Below, in pieces: positions 46,820-56,754 of a stretch of DNA of 64,000 bases. How positions within the stretch are numbered: position 1 is the first letter of the stretch; every line of letters begins with the position of its first letter. The position numbers were made by a program, and so were the translations under genes. Under the pieces are notes generated by a model. That model saw nothing but the letters and a program-made list of their open reading frames with translations, was not told where the DNA came from and did not search any database. The DNA comes from Mortierella sp. BCC40632 (Eukaryota > Mortierellomycota > Mortierellomycetes > Mortierellales > Mortierellaceae). The DNA lies in the NCBI GenBank assembly GCA_011634665.1, contig WAEK01000001.1, positions 2,726,001 to 2,790,000 of the forward strand. Direction: 5' to 3'.

Positions 46820-48948
46820 CTATGCTGCATTGACGCCCTCGACCTTCGACTGGACAACCAGTCGAGTGAGATAAGTTGTCTTCAAGTCCTCATCTGTTGC
46901 AATCTTCCTTGCCAAACCGAGCCACTCGGGAACACTTAGGTCTTGGAGGCCATAGTCCACGCGCGTGTTATACTCAACTACGAACTCGGGCGGCGTCTGA
47001 TTCTCATTGGCCAGAGTCAGGTTGGTGATGTACTGTGTGAACTCGAGAGGATAGCCAAAGGTAGAAGCAGGGGCCGGGTTTGGGGTTTTGGGTCGCCTGC
47101 GGTGACGTCTCTTACGGCCATGCTTTTTCTGAATCTTCATTCTCCGTCGGATCATCTCTGCCTCCTCTCCGTCGTGCTCATCTAACAATTGAGCGTCCTG
47201 CTGCAGGTGCTCCATGCAGGTCTCATCTATTTCATCCTCTCCTGGATTGGAAGGTTCTTCGGAAGTTTCGTTGCCCAGCTGATAGCCAAACACTCGCAGG
47301 GTGGGCTGGTATGTTGGCACAACTGCTGGAGAGACAAGGGCAACAGCATAGTCACGGTTCTTAAGAGGTTTGAGAACAGCCTCGTACTGTAGCATTAAAT
47401 CTTCGACATATGTACTTAATCCAAAAGACTGGATCGGGTCTCCCAAGGCTCCAGTGTTATTGTTGTCGTCTCCACTGTCATCAGTGTTGTCGTCTTCATC
47501 AGGGCTATCATCTCCAGTCTGAGGCTGCTTATGCTTGCGTGATTTACGTGAGAGCAAGAAGAAATGATCAATATTGGCATGACCAAACAGATGCCCCACA
47601 ATCACATCCTGGAAAGCTATGGCAATCTTGGTATAGCGACTGTGGCACGTTGGCGAGTAGGAAAACTTGTCGGGAGGGACATGACCCGTTAGATAGGCCA
47701 CCATCTTCTTTTGTCGGACGCTTTCCAACTTGGTTTCTAACCAGTCCATCTCCTCCGTACCGGGTTCACCTTCCTTCGTGCACCCATCTGCTAATACATT
47801 GGGCGCATAAAAGTAGAGGGTGTTGAGTGCAAAAACTCTGATCTTGCCTGGAACAACGTCCGACGAGTAATAGCCTCCACGGCGGAACGTGTTGAGCTGA
47901 CTCTCAGGGATAAACTCTGACCAGAGAGTAGCAAAGAACTGAAAAATTGGATTGGGTCCTGGAGCTAAGATGTTGTGAGGGTAAACATCGTTGTTGCCAA
48001 TTGAGGGGACAACTGGGAGTAATCTGTTGTCAGGAAGGGGACCAGGCGGGGAGATGCGAAGGAACCTTTCTGCAATGGCTTGATTTAGTTGATTGATCTG
48101 CTCTTGTGTACGAGGGTGGGTGTTGTCAGAGTCGTGTCTATTGCGACATCCCAACAGAGCAGGTTGAGAAGGAGAGGCAAAATCAGATGAGATGAAGCCC
48201 CAGTTTTTGTCAGTAAGGTATTAATACAGGAGCTCGCGTGAATCCCTCTCTCCCCAACAGCCCTACAGTGATCGATCTACCTTGCATTGTCTCCTGTCCA
48301 GACTACAAAGTCAATCGAATCGAGTAGATTCTTGTCGATCCAGCCGAATAGTGCATCCACCAACGAGAACGGGCTGTCACAAATCGAGTTTGGGGCACCG
48401 AATCGCCCTCCGACGGTGTCCTCAATCGTACTCGCTCTTCCGGAAGAAAATTTGGAGGCGACCCCCTGAGAGCGGGGGTTGCGTGTTCCACTGTTCTTGT
48501 TGTAAACCGACGAGTCTGTGCTCTGGCGTTGGCCTCTGCTGGAAATTGGGCCCCGAATTGTACTCTCTGGTACATCCTCATCTGGGAGAATGGTATGGCA
48601 AGACGTTGAAATGGCGGCACCCTCGAGATAGAATTGATCTGGGTGGATATCCGTCAAATGCAAGAACTTGCCTCTAGGGGCCTTGGACCATGATGGCTCA
48701 ATCTCGATCTGGGGTGATCCTGAGAAAATTGAGACCGATCCGCGGCTCCAAATCATGTAACAGGCCAGAGCTGAGCACAGGGCAAGAACGGTAGGACGAG
48801 CCAGAGACGCAGCTGATCGGTGTCGGCGACTTGGGTAGTGATCCTGAGAGTCCAGTAGGTCATGGACACTTGTGTATCCTTTTTCCGAACTCATGTTTGG
48901 ACAGCCTCGCTCTAGCTCCGAATACCGTTTATTGTCCGAGAGCCTCAT
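46820..48948 (-). CDS. PPN1: Vacuolar endopolyphosphatase Ppn1
   Basis: Cleaves long polyphosphate chains inside the vacuole. Exons 48948-48281 and 48137-46820 join in phase to 661 residues (yeast Ppn1 674). A cytosolic N-terminus of about 50 residues precedes a single membrane helix (VLALCSALACYMIW), giving a type II topology. The metallophosphoesterase domain shows the metal-binding blocks LHLTDIHPDQFY, WTGDNARHDSD (the intron splits it), GNNDVYPHN, LTGHVPPD and a later GHLFGHANIDHF. SRG-type basic-Ser residues follow the helix. An acidic insertion (SPDEDDNTDDSGDDNNN) lies after the last metal block, and a basic cluster (KKHGRKRRHRRRPK) before the C-terminus, both likely exposed loops. Maturation by vacuolar proteases is known for yeast. 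Start MRLSDNKRYSE. Confidence 0.93.
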
Positions 48949-49041
48949 GAAGTGGATGTAAAAGATGGATGCAAATCAGTGACTAAAAAAAGGGATGTGG
49001 GCAGGACTGAAATGTGAGAAAAAAGAGGTGGAGGGAGGAGG

Positions 49042-49073
<32 letters not shown>

Positions 49074-49500
49074 CGGGGAAGTGTGGAAAGGAAAGAAAGA
49101 GTTGGGAGAGGGGGCTGGTTTGACTGGACTGGTAGAAATACTATTTGAGGCCATTGCTCGATCATGTGGACCGTGCAAACAAAATGTACCATGAGAGCGA
49201 TCAGTCAATGTCCCGAAATCATTTCATTCCTCCCACCACTCAGGTCACACATTATGCCATCGGAATTGTGGCCTGGAGTAGAAGTGGGCAGCAGGACCGA
49301 TGGTCACCCCGCAAAACATGACTCCGAACAAGGCGTGGGCACTAAGGTGTTCTCGAACAACGGGAAAGGTCCGCATCTGCATACTTCGGTGTTCGATATA
49401 TTTACACCTGCTTGACTCGCCATGCATGCGATACTTCGATGGGCGGACAAAGAACGAGGACATGGACGAAAAAACTGGTGGGCAGGGCATTTACTACGAA
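48949..49500. other. Intergenic, upstream of PPN1
   Basis: 552 bp between the TMEM128-like stop and the PPN1 start (both minus). Contains an A-run at 49042-49070 and no gene. Confidence 0.5.
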
Positions 49501-50389
49501 CTAAAAGACAATACCCAACACATTGATGACCGCCACCGCCACCGCAAGAAGCACAAACGCCGTAGAGAGATGCCAGACGGGCCACAGAGCAATCGTAGCC
49601 CCAAACATCCCCACTACCAATGATGCGGCTGCAATCCTGACAGGATAGAGTAACTCGTTCTCCCAGTTGACATAGTTGGTTGGCATTTTCAAAAGGCGAG
49701 GGCGAATATACTCGAGATAAAAGAAGATCGAGAACACGGTCGACAGGCTTAGCAAAGAGAACGTTAACAGACCCCTAGGGTTGTAGTGCGAGAGAAATAG
49801 CCACAGAGAGGTTGGTTTTCCAAGACATTTCCGTCATGCTGGACGCCAAGAAATTGAAGTACTTACCCTTTGATGCGAGGATCAGTCCTGTAGACTAGCA
49901 CGCTCATCACATCGTAATACCATGCAATGAATCCACCGATCAAAGCTGGCAAAAGTGCTTTACGAACCCTTTGGATGAAGGGTCTACGTCTTGAGACTCT
50001 AGGCATCCCTTCTTGTCTCTGGTTGCCATGGCCATCACGGTGACCTTGGTCATTCGTGTAGTTGCCATCGCCGTCTTGATCTCCGCGTAAGGGATCGCCT
50101 TGTCTTCTTCGAAGCATCTTTCCTGATGCGCTATCATAGTAGTGCCCCTTGGACTCCATTGTGCCGTCCGCGCGGGGTATTGTGAAAGCAGGAATGCCTG
50201 AAAGGAATCCAGACAGAGATCGTATTAGCGAATAGGTAAGTCCGTAAAGCGGCGCTTAGGTGGCGTGAAGATCCTTTTGTTACCATGGACGGTGTTCTCC
50301 TTTGATCCTGAAGACTCTTGGGCGAGTTCGGCGTCCAGCTTTGAACGTATGTCGATTCCAGCGGCTTGAGAGATAGGTTGTCTTGACAT
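49501..50389 (-). CDS. TMEM128-like multi-pass membrane protein
   Basis: Exons 50389-50284, 50197-49867 and 49747-49501 join in phase to 227 residues. The N-terminal half is soluble and basic (MSRQPISQAAGIDIRSK, RRRPFIQRVRK). Four hydrophobic segments follow: ALIGGFIAWYYDVMSVLV, STVFSIFFYLEY, AAASLVVGMFGATIALWPVW and FVLLAVAVAVINVLGIVF. The 'YP...IAA......IALWPVW' block matches the C-terminal half of animal TMEM128, an endoplasmic-reticulum protein of unknown function. The acceptor of exon 3 (ttgctaag at 49748) was chosen because it is the only one that keeps the frame; it also has a good branch site. Divergent from BCS1. Confidence 0.75.
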
Positions 50390-51029
50390 CCTGGCAGTGC
50401 TTTTCTTTTTTCTTTTTTTTTTTTTAAAAAAAAAAAAAAATATCAGGTGGTCACAAAAAGAAATGGAAATGGGAAGAGAAATGGTGAGAAAAAGAGTCCG
50501 CCGTTGATGGTGCAATGACTTAAGACAAAGTGGCAAGCTGAATGATTCTCCTGTTGAAAGGAGTGGTTCCTGGCTGAATTGATGAAGACGTGACTGGTGT
50601 TCAACCGTTCTTCACTTTTGTTCGTTCATTTTTCAACTCACCCCACCGCAATTTTGCCCCATTGATCGGAGAGGAGGAAGACCTTTCTGTCAGCTCCTTT
50701 TGAGCAGATCATGTCTTGTACTACTAAATGGAAGGAGAGACTTCGGCATATGTTCGATTTTATTTTCTCCTGAAGATTTTGTCAAGTCTTTGTCATCTCT
50801 AGTCGATAGAGTTTCCTCATTCTCCAGTACGAAAATAAAATGTGTTTATTCGCATCATATGAAAGCGCTAGCCGTCGTTCCAGAGTGCCCTCAGGGGCCT
50901 TCTTTGCCAAGTCTTCTGGGGCCAACCCAGCAGGGCACAGCATGATGAAATTCTTCTAAAAAGCCACTCTGCCAGCCTGTCGTCCACACTTTGACCTCGA
51001 CTATTCTGCGGGAAGCAAGATCAGCTGCC
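50390..51029. other. Divergent promoter region, TMEM128-like / BCS1
   Basis: 640 bp between two start codons on opposite strands. Contains T/A runs at 50412-50439. No gene. Confidence 0.5.
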
Positions 51030-53713
51030 ATGTCGTATCTCCCACTTGGCAGGATGTCACACGCGGCAGCCATGGTCGGAATGAGCAACGCTGGGGGATC
51101 GGCATTCCCCGGCTTGATCGGGATTGGAATGGGATTGCGGGCTGTTGCCCCCAACTCAACAGCCACTTTTTCGCGACCGCTCTTCTCGACTGTTAGTCGA
51201 ACGGCTTTAATTGGCGGTTTGACACTTGCAGGACAGCAACGTGGGTATACATCGGCTCCTGAAGGAGGAGTCCACGAAGTCGGCCGACTAGTTTCCAGCG
51301 CAACTGAGAAGATTGGACTTGGTGATAACCAGGTATTGTTTGATTGGGATTTTCTTCTTTGCTGCTCTGTGAAGTGAAAAGGAGCATTGACATGTTTTCA
51401 ATTCTATCAACTTGATAGTTTGCGGCAGGAGGATTTCAGCTAGCACTTCTTGGAGGATTACTTGCGTAATGCAGCGCCGACGTCTTTGAAGTTCGGTTGT
51501 TTTTTTCTCCAAAACTTAGAGACCTTGGCTAATACTTGTAAATACTCCGTGCTTTAGAGGTCTGAGGGTATTAGGATCTCACGCTCTGGAGTACTTGAAG
51601 AAACGGGTCGTGGTTACGGCAGAGTTTGATTCTAGGGACGAATCCTATAGCTGGATATTGGTAGGGAGCAAAGTGATCCACTCTGAACACGACTTCTAAA
51701 AGGTGAACATATGGCTGACCTTTACTCAACTCACGTTAGAACTGGTTGAGCGATCATCCATACTCTAGAAACGCGACTAACTTTTCCGTATCAACAACAA
51801 TTGCCCGAGGAGCTCAAAAGTTAAATGGGTAGGGGCATTATCAATGTTTTTAATTCAGACTTGGCAATTTGTGTAAATGCAAGCTACAACTAAAATATAT
51901 TTCTTGGATGTGTTGTAGTGAAGGTGATGGGACTGTTCCAGCCACGTACTTCCTGCCCGCACCCGGTATGCCTAACCTTCTTCTCTGGATATACAACTAA
52001 ATCAAAGGGAAACTTCGTACCACTACTGAGCTGAATGTCCTAATTTTTTTTTTTTTTTTTTTTTTCATAGGGTTTCATTTCTTTTGGTACAAGAATCGTT
52101 TGCTTTGGGTAGGTGTTTCATTCTGAACTTAGCCGAATACCACTGAGATGCCACATTATCATGATCACATCACGATCACATCGTGCCCCTAATAGTAATG
52201 TGAGCGATTTTAGATGCATAGAGAGCGTGCTAGACCTGCCGGAGCGACTGTCGCGACGTCGGGCTCACCTGTAGAAAATATTACAATCAGCACCCTTGGT
52301 CGCTCTCGAAGCATTCTACAGTCCTTGATTCTCGAAGCTCAACACAAATTCATCGAACGAGACAAGTCGCGGACAGTCATTTTTGCTGCGGATCAATATG
52401 GTGCCTGGAGAAGAACAAAGTCCCGACCAAAGAGGTAAGTCGATATGGGCCGCTTTACTGTTTTTGCAAAAAAAAAAAAAAAAAAAAATTAGTCATACTC
52501 ACAGCTCAAATCACACACGCGCTTTTTTTTTTTTTTTAACCATTGTAGACCTTTAGATACGATTGTGATGGATCCAGGACTTAAGAACTTTATTGTCGAG
52601 GACGCCCAGGAATTCTTTGCTAGCGAGAGTTGGTATGCTGAACGTGGTCTCCCTTTCCGGCGAGGTGTAAGTCTATAAGCGAACTATAAATCAATTCTTG
52701 GAATGACAACAGAAGGTAATCAAAGAGGAAATTCATAATATTTTTTATTCTTTTTCTTATAGATTCTCCTATATGGCTCGCCCGGAACTGGAAAGACATC
52801 CTTCATTCATGCGCTGGCAGGAGAGTTAGGCTTGAACATTTATGTCATCAATCTTTCGAATAAGGCAATCTCGGACTCAACACTCTCAGAGCTTGTCTCA
52901 GATACACCAACGCGGTGCCTTCTTCTGATAGAGGACGTTGATGCTGCTTTTGTTCAACGTGATTCCAATGACGCCTCGTCTGGTATTACTTTCTCGGGGC
53001 TTTTGAATTCTGTCGACGGCGTGTCTGCTCAAGAGGGTCGCATCCTCTGTATGACCACCAAGTAAGTCATGCTAACACTTCAAATGTTGGCTGCATTATC
53101 CTTTATCCATTGTGGATTAAGATACTCACCTGCCTGCCATGTGCTATCTAGTCATCTCGAACGACTGGATGAGGCTTTGATTCGTCCAGGAAGAGTAGAC
53201 GTCAGGGCAAAGTTTGGAAAGGCTACGAAATCCCAAGCAAAGGAACTCTTCACCAAGTTCTTTCCACAGTCTAAATCAGTGGTATCACCAGCCCGCTCAG
53301 GCGCCGACCCTTCCGGAGGTCTTGACACTGGTTCTGAGAAGCAAGAGCCAGAGGCCACCGAGAAGCTTGTCAATACTCCGAACACTTACGTAATCTCAAA
53401 ACAAGAGACAGAGGAACTAGCAGCACGGTTTGCGGAGCAAATTCCCGATCAAATGTTCTCAATTGCTCAACTCCAAGGATTTCTTATGGGTTACAAAAAG
53501 CACCCCGATCTAGCAGTTGAGCATGTTGCAGAATTTGTTCGTCTGGCTGGAAGTATGGAAGTTAGCGGGACAGCTAAAATCGGATATGGTGAAGTGGATC
53601 AGGACATGAATGATGAACAGCTACTGTGGCAAGGAAACGTAGAGCTGCAGAGGGAGCAACAGGAGTTTAGAGAGGAGAAAGAGAGGGCACGTAGAGATAG
53701 CTTGAAGCAATAG
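51030..53713 (+). CDS. BCS1: Mitochondrial chaperone Bcs1 (AAA ATPase)
   Basis: Inner-membrane AAA ATPase that translocates the folded Rieske iron-sulfur protein for complex III assembly. Ten exons: 51030-51332, 51419-51465, 51558-51660, 51740-51828, 51919-51965, 52071-52108, 52214-52434, 52549-52666, 52763-53061, 53152-53713; in phase, 608 residues. A Ser/Arg-rich N-terminus precedes the membrane helix (about residues 102-124), which is divided between exons 2 and 3. The BCS1-specific region follows (NWLSDHPYSRNATNFS, GFHFFWYKNRLLW). The AAA domain has Walker A GSPGTGKTS at 327-335, Walker B LLLIEDVD at 375-382 and the ALIRPGRVD arginine-finger block. The protein is longer than yeast Bcs1 (456) because of the N-terminal extension, an insert after the arginine-finger block (SVVSPARSGADPSGG) and a charged C-terminal coiled tail. 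Start: first ATG (MSYLPLGRM); MSHAAAM nine residues on is possible. Confidence 0.94.
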
Positions 53714-53753
53714 ATAATAGGCGACAGCCTTCTTTACTTTACACCGGTCAAAA

Positions 53754-55535
53754 TTATCTTCCTCCAGGCTTCTTCAGCTGAAAGGAACCAATCTTCATGG
53801 GTTTGAACCCCGTCATTTTTGTAGGCTGGAACCCACTAGGGCCACCTGAAGGTGCTGCATTAGCGCCAGTGGCTGTTGGATCTGAAGACTCTGGCTCGTC
53901 GTCGACAGGCTGGAAAGCGCTCAGCTTTCCTGGCTTGAATCCCCCGCCTCCGAATTTAACGGGCTGGAAGCCGCCAACCTTGACTTGTTGAAATCCACCG
54001 CCTCCATTACCGTTATTGCCAGAGTCCTCTTTTAATCTCGGAGAGCTTCCTGGACTATTGGACTCTGAGCCCCCTAGGGAGCCCTGGGCCCCTGATGAAA
54101 CTGGTTTGAAACCGCCCAAAGTCACTGGCTTGAATCCACTCACCGTAACAGACCGAAATCCGCCTCCCTCTGCTCCAATTGTCGGTGAGGATGCAACTGA
54201 GGTTACTGCTGGCAAGGTAGCAGTGACATCCATCCCTGCGCCACCTCCAGCCTTCTTCATAGCAGCCTCTTGCAGTTTTGCAAGTTCTTTTTCTTCTCTG
54301 CGCCGTTCCTTTTCTTTGATCTTATTGGTGACACTCGCTGCTCCTGCGCGACCCATATCCTTCATCTCCTTAAAGCGCTGTATATTGAAAATGACAAATG
54401 TAAGAAATACTTTACAGTTAAAGACAAACCAAACCAAACCAAACCAAACCAAAATAAATGAAGAATCGGGCTAGAGCATTACGAATCCTAGTGCACCAAC
54501 CTTTTTGTGGTTATGATCATAGGAGCTAAGATGAACCTCGTACTCAGAGATGCGTTCGTATTGCTTGTCACACAGAGCACAATAAAACGCAGCCTTGACA
54601 ACCTCCAGCTCTGCCTGGACCGCCATCTTTTGCTGAACCAATGTCTGATGTAAGGGTGGCAGTAGGGGAGAGAGGTAGAAGATGCGGAGCAGAGACGGAG
54701 GGAGGGAGGAATGGATTGGAGGAGAGAGTAAAATACACAGCAATAAAGAGGGGAGAACTTAAAAAGACCTTTCTAACAGACGAGAATCTCGCGCTTACCT
54801 CGCGTTGCTTCTTATCTTCTTCTGTTTCCGTGGCCTGCTTTTCGGCTTCAAGAGCTTTCCTTCTGGAGGTTGACCATTCAGTGTACCAATTATCCACTTC
54901 CTGCATACCTAACCCCAAAAGGTCATGCTTCCGCTCAATAGGAACAGGGTCCGTCCTTCCTAAAATTCGATCGAACTTCATATCAGAATCACGCCAGATA
55001 ACTAATGGCAGGTTGGGATTGACAGGTGATTCGCCTCTCTTTTCGTACCAGAAGCGTTCTGTCCAAGCCCTGTTCCAGCTTTCCAGCCCATCTTGAGCAA
55101 GAGCTTGTACCCAATGTTGGTCTCGGGGATATGGGTGTTCATGTCAGCAGCTTCTACTTCCGGTCCAGATAGATATGAGAAATCCATGTCGTCTCCAATG
55201 TAGTCGGAATCGTCCTCCTGTTCTGACCCTGAGTCATCGCCTTCAGGGCGGTGTTTGGAGCGCAAGGTGTCTCTTGTCTATTGGGTGGAGGATCACGCAC
55301 CAGGTATGACGCGGAGGAGATGAATACATTGCCAAACTAGCCTTAAAGGATCAAGGTCTTGGTACACGTTGAATCGTGCCTTTTCGACTATTCGCCAACC
55401 AAAAGGCTACAATGGGCCTTTTCTTTCAAGGTTCTGGACTTGAGAAAAATAACCTACATTAGCGAGTTCATCTAACTCTTTACGATAGAACCGCTGGAGT
55501 TCCTTTTCCTGTTGTCCTGGTGGAAGTTGCTGCAT
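53754..55535 (-). CDS. G-patch and C2H2 zinc-finger protein, GPATCH8-like
   Basis: Exons 55535-55458, 55277-55049, 55001-54799, 54632-54501 and 54377-53754 join in phase to 421 residues. After an N-terminal helix (QEKELQRFYRKELDEL) and an acidic linker comes a G-patch: NIGYKLLLKMGWKAGTGLGQ and the DPVPIERKHDLLGLG end, with an intron between. A single C2H2 finger of the RNA-binding/splicing type follows (FYCALCDKQY...HLSSYDHNHKK), then a charged coiled helix (KIKEKERRREEKELAKLQ). This order is that of animal GPATCH8. The last 150 residues hold about ten GFKPV/GFQPV-type repeats. G-patch proteins stimulate DEAH helicases, so a role in splicing is likely but inferred. Only 40 bp separate its stop from that of BCS1, so the two mRNAs must overlap tail to tail. 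Confidence 0.87.
54425..54450. repeat. CAAAC pentanucleotide repeat in an intron
   Basis: About five copies of CAAAC within the intron 54378-54500 of the GPATCH8-like gene, giving (GTTTG)n on the transcribed strand. Confidence 0.8.
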
Positions 55536-55691
55536 TCTTGGCTAATGTGCAATTCCAATGTTCTGGGAATATGCAAAAGATGATGGCAACCAGTCGAACA
55601 ACTCGAGCTAAGTGATGCAAAGGCAAAGCCACACCCTTCCAAATGGCGCCCAGCTCATGAATGGAAAGCTTGAGTCTGGCTCGATCCCATC

Positions 55692-56306
55692 ATGCAGGAC
55701 TCATCCAAGGAGCATCAGCGGCAGCAACAACAGCAAGAGGAGGCTCGGTTAGCTATGGATAGTACGAGTGGCCACTTTGGCTAGTTCTGTCATTTCGATT
55801 CTGGCTCATTAGCTGTCTTCTTCGACCCGCTGTCTTTGTGGACCCGTTGTCTTCTTAGACACGTTGGGTTTATAAAAACAGGCATGTTAACTCACAAATG
55901 GCCGTTCTACCACATAGTTCTGACAGAAATGTCTTCTATTCTTAACACTGGACTTGACCGGGAAACGCTATCAATATGCGTCTCTCTCTGCGAATCAGGC
56001 GTTAACCCTGAGGCTCTGGCGGTACTGAACTTCCCAACCCAAACACCCAGCGGCACCTGTTCATGATCTTACGATGCCGAAAAAGCTCCCCTTTCCCCCT
56101 CCTCAAGTAGATGCGAAACCGGTTCAGAGGCTTCATTTCACATATTTACCCGGTTGCTGCCCTTACTAATGGACTATGAACTAGGCTGTTATCAAGGAAC
56201 TTCGGCGAGAGAGTGCTGCAGTCAAGGTAATGCCCACCATACAGCATTCAGTATTTGCTCAATAATGCTACCTCAATACCTCAATTCGCATTAACAGAGA
56301 TGTTGA
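55692..56306 (+). CDS. MZT1: MOZART1, gamma-tubulin complex subunit
   Basis: A small helical protein that binds GCP N-termini and recruits gamma-tubulin complexes to spindle poles. Exons 55692-55761, 55927-56021, 56185-56226 and 56298-56306; 71 residues. The family core is clear: [31 protein letters not shown], then across an intron [15 protein letters not shown] Gln-rich N-terminal helix ([17 protein letters not shown]) precedes it. The last exon would code only Arg-Cys and the stop, using the AG at 56296-56297. Exon 1 joins with a phase-1 codon (Lys). The core is certain; the outermost exons are less so. The gene starts 157 bp from the divergent GPATCH8-like gene. Confidence 0.88.
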
Positions 56307-56432
56307 ACACACTGTTCCAAATAGGCCCCAGGTGTTTAAGATTGATACTTGAACAAATCTGCACCTCTATGCTATCCAGGGGCTGTCCCACGAAAAAAAT
56401 ACTCTAGACTATCTCTTTCTCCCCAACTCCTC

Positions 56433-56480
<48 letters not shown>

Positions 56481-56754
56481 CCATCCTCTTCTGAACATGA
56501 GTTCGTAATCAATCAGCCTTTGCCGAAGTGCTAGGCTGCTTTTCTGTTGTCAAAACATGGGCGAACAGAACGGTCTCTAGTGAATAAAAGGCAGACAGAG
56601 GATAAGTGACATAAAAGTCGGCGAAGTGACTTCCCCTTTGAAATAATTTATACTTCGCGTCCAAGTTGTGTTTTGATTCTTGCAGTGAGCAAGTAACGTC
56701 CTTCTCGGCTCAAGATTACCTCGTTTTATCCAGTACAGTCTGCCATTGATCAAG
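56307..56754. other. Intergenic, MZT1 to PRI1
   Basis: 448 bp including a 38-nt T-run at 56437-56474. No gene was seen; the promoter of PRI1 must lie here. Confidence 0.5.
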
